This document shows, one piece after another, positions 62,707 through 64,000 of a stretch of 64,000 nt of DNA. A model generated the notes under the pieces. That model was not told the origin of the DNA and made no database searches. It saw nothing but the letters and a program-made list of their open reading frames with translations. How positions within the stretch are numbered: position 1 is the stretch's first letter; every line of letters starts with the position of its first letter. Origin of the DNA: Stenotrophomonas maltophilia (GTDB taxonomy: Bacteria > Pseudomonadota > Gammaproteobacteria > Xanthomonadales > Xanthomonadaceae); contig NZ_CP015612.1 in NCBI RefSeq assembly GCF_002138415.1, positions 2,272,001-2,336,000 of the forward strand, read 5' to 3'. Both the position numbers and the translations under genes were made by a program.

Positions 62707-63585
62707 ATGATGCAGTCTTACGTAGATCTGTACTGGAACAGTGACGATGGCCTGCGCCTGCACGCGCGTGACCATGCAGCGGACGTCGGGCAGGTGCCCC
62801 GCGGCACCGTGGTCTGCATTCCCGGCCTGACCCGCAATGGTGCCGATTTCGATGCACTGGCCGAGACACTCACCGCCGAGGGCTGGCGCGTGATCGCGGT
62901 CGATCTGCGCGGTCGCGCCGGTTCGGAGCGCGCACATGACCCGTCCAGCTACAACCCGCGCACCTATGCGGACGACATGGTCGCACTGCTGCGTTCGCAG
63001 AACATCGACAAGGCCGTGTTCGTCGGCACCTCGCTGGGCGTGCTGGTGACCATTACCCTCGCCTCCCGCGCACCTGAGCGGATTGCTGGGGCAGTGCTCA
63101 ACGATGCTGGCCCCAGGGTGCCACGCGAGGCACTGGCACGGATCGGCAAGTACGCCGGCAAGCCGGTGCCGCCGATGGATCTGGAGCAGGCCACCGCCTA
63201 TGTGGCGTCGATCGGCAAGGCCGCGTTCCCGCGTTTCGGCACCGATGACTGGCGGGCGATGGCCGTGCGCACCTTCCGCCCGCGCAGCGATGGACTGTTG
63301 GAGCTGGATTACGACCCGGCGGTGATCCGAACCACGCGCCCGTGGCTGCTGTGGCTGTTGCGTCCGGTGCTGTGGCGTGCGGTACGCGGGCTGACCGCGC
63401 GGGTGCCGGTGCTGGTGGTGCGCGGTGCGTTGTCCGATATCCTGCCGGCCGACGTTGCCCGGCAGATGGCGGCCACTTCGGAAAGTGCCCGCCTGGTGGA
63501 GGTGCCGGATGTGGGGCACGCTCCGATGCTGTCCGAGCCCGAGGCACGTGACGCGATCCTTACCTTGCTGGAGCGTGTGGCGTGA
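62707..63585 (+). CDS. Alpha/beta hydrolase
   Basis: A 292-residue cytosolic hydrolase with CIPGLTRNGADF as oxyanion region, nucleophile S109 in GTSLG, an Asp in RGALSDILP and the catalytic His in PDVGHAPML. Follows the TonB receptor and overlaps the MaoC gene by four bases (GTGA), so the three may form an uptake and breakdown operon. Substrate unknown. ATG at 62707 or 62710. Confidence 0.88.
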   Translation: MMQSYVDLYWNSDDGLRLHARDHAADVGQVPRGTVVCIPGLTRNGADFDALAETLTAEGWRVIAVDLRGRAGSERAHDPSSYNPRTYADDMVALLRSQNIDKAVFVGTSLGVLVTITLASRAPERIAGAVLNDAGPRVPREALARIGKYAGKPVPPMDLEQATAYVASIGKAAFPRFGTDDWRAMAVRTFRPRSDGLLELDYDPAVIRTTRPWLLWLLRPVLWRAVRGLTARVPVLVVRGALSDILPADVARQMAATSESARLVEVPDVGHAPMLSEPEARDAILTLLERVA

Positions 63586-64000
63586 GTGCGGACAGCAACC
63601 TGCCTCCCGCCCTGCAGGCGTTGCAGCAGTGGGCGGCCAGCGAGCGGCTGAGTGGCGTGACCTACGTGGACCAGGCGCGCATCGATGCCTTTGCCGACGC
63701 CACCGGCGACCACAACTGGATCCACGTCGATCCCGGCCGCGCGCAGGTGCAGCTGCCGGGCGGGCAGACCATCGCGCACGGTTTCCTGCTGCTCTCGCTC
63801 ACCGTGCAGGACGATGTGGCCGCGCTTGCTGGCTTCCCCGGCATCGCCCATGTGCTCAACTACGGCTTGAACAAAGTCCGCTTCCTGGCGCCGGTGCCGA
63901 GTGGGTCCGAGGTGCGGGTACGCTCGCAGCTGGTGTCGCTGGACGCGCGCCAGCCGGGCCAATGGCTGCTGACCCAGCGCAAAACCGTCGAGCGGGTTGC
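63582..64000 (+). CDS. MaoC-family hydratase (partial, runs off the window)
   Basis: The first 139 codons of a hotdog-fold enzyme. FADATGDHNWIHVD holds the Asp/His catalytic pair of the R-specific enoyl-CoA hydratase (MaoC/PhaJ) group. It acts on 2-enoyl-CoA in fatty acid or polyhydroxyalkanoate metabolism, which fits the PHB-depolymerase-type esterase nearby. The GTG start overlaps the previous stop (GTGA). The C-terminus lies outside the window. Confidence 0.9.
   Translation, partial: MSADSNLPPALQALQQWAASERLSGVTYVDQARIDAFADATGDHNWIHVDPGRAQVQLPGGQTIAHGFLLLSLTVQDDVAALAGFPGIAHVLNYGLNKVRFLAPVPSGSEVRVRSQLVSLDARQPGQWLLTQRKTVERV

Overview
The window looks like chromosomal DNA from a Stenotrophomonas-type gammaproteobacterium (Xanthomonadaceae). 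The grounds are high GC content, short overlapping operons, many TonB-dependent receptors, several BLUF photoreceptors, a MesD/MesX methionine synthase locus, and a GTAG-type extragenic palindrome near 45.0 kb that resembles the SMAG repeats of S. maltophilia. No rRNA, tRNA, CRISPR array, IS element or prophage was seen. The genus is an inference from gene content.

Region 1 (0-7.9 kb): a TetR regulator with a clear palindromic operator and a divergent secreted chloroperoxidase-type hydrolase, a UvrA2-type ATPase, a SemiSWEET-like protein, a small acidic protein coupled to a low-affinity iron permease-like protein, and an FAD oxidoreductase fused to a Rieske domain.

Region 2 (7.9-25.7 kb): a dense stress and DNA-repair island. 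It holds four BLUF blue-light sensors, LigD, a Fpg/Nei glycosylase in one overlapping operon with a BLUF protein and a DUF72 protein, a KGG-repeat protein, two DUF892 ferritin-like proteins, a manganese catalase, a lone response regulator, and a zinc alcohol/formaldehyde dehydrogenase. It also holds a tightly overlapping four-gene operon (acyl-CoA dehydrogenase-like, PIG-L deacetylase, methyltransferase, glycosyltransferase) of unknown product. The content recalls the stress gene block around ligD/katN in Pseudomonas aeruginosa.

Region 3 (25.7-46.4 kb): a LysR/NepI-like efflux/aldo-keto reductase/cupin/hydrolase locus; an iron-uptake locus (ECF sigma factor, FecR, STN-type TonB receptor, PepSY-DUF3649 fusion) with a possible Fur box; a trypsin-like protease; an oxygen-dependent methionine synthesis locus (MetR, MTHFR-like, FMN reductase, MesX, MesD); and an ArsB-like transporter.

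Region 4 (46.4-58.1 kb) is the most interesting part: a lasso peptide biosynthetic cluster. A 53-codon precursor gene lies at 56787-56948. It is followed by a fused RRE/protease (B) and an asparagine-synthetase-like cyclase (C). The other arm holds an McjD-like exporter, a TonB-dependent receptor and a three-gene ABC-2 transporter. The leader ends in Thr-Lys, and the predicted core starts with Ala and has Asp at position 9. Both divergent promoter regions of the cluster carry almost the same 17-bp AT-rich element (48142-48158 and 57071-57087), which suggests shared control. A ParB/sulfiredoxin-fold-like protein of unknown role is divergent from the precursor gene.

Region 5 (58.1-64.0 kb): an AraC regulator, a secreted PHB-depolymerase-type esterase, a TonB receptor, an alpha/beta hydrolase and a MaoC hydratase cut by the window edge.
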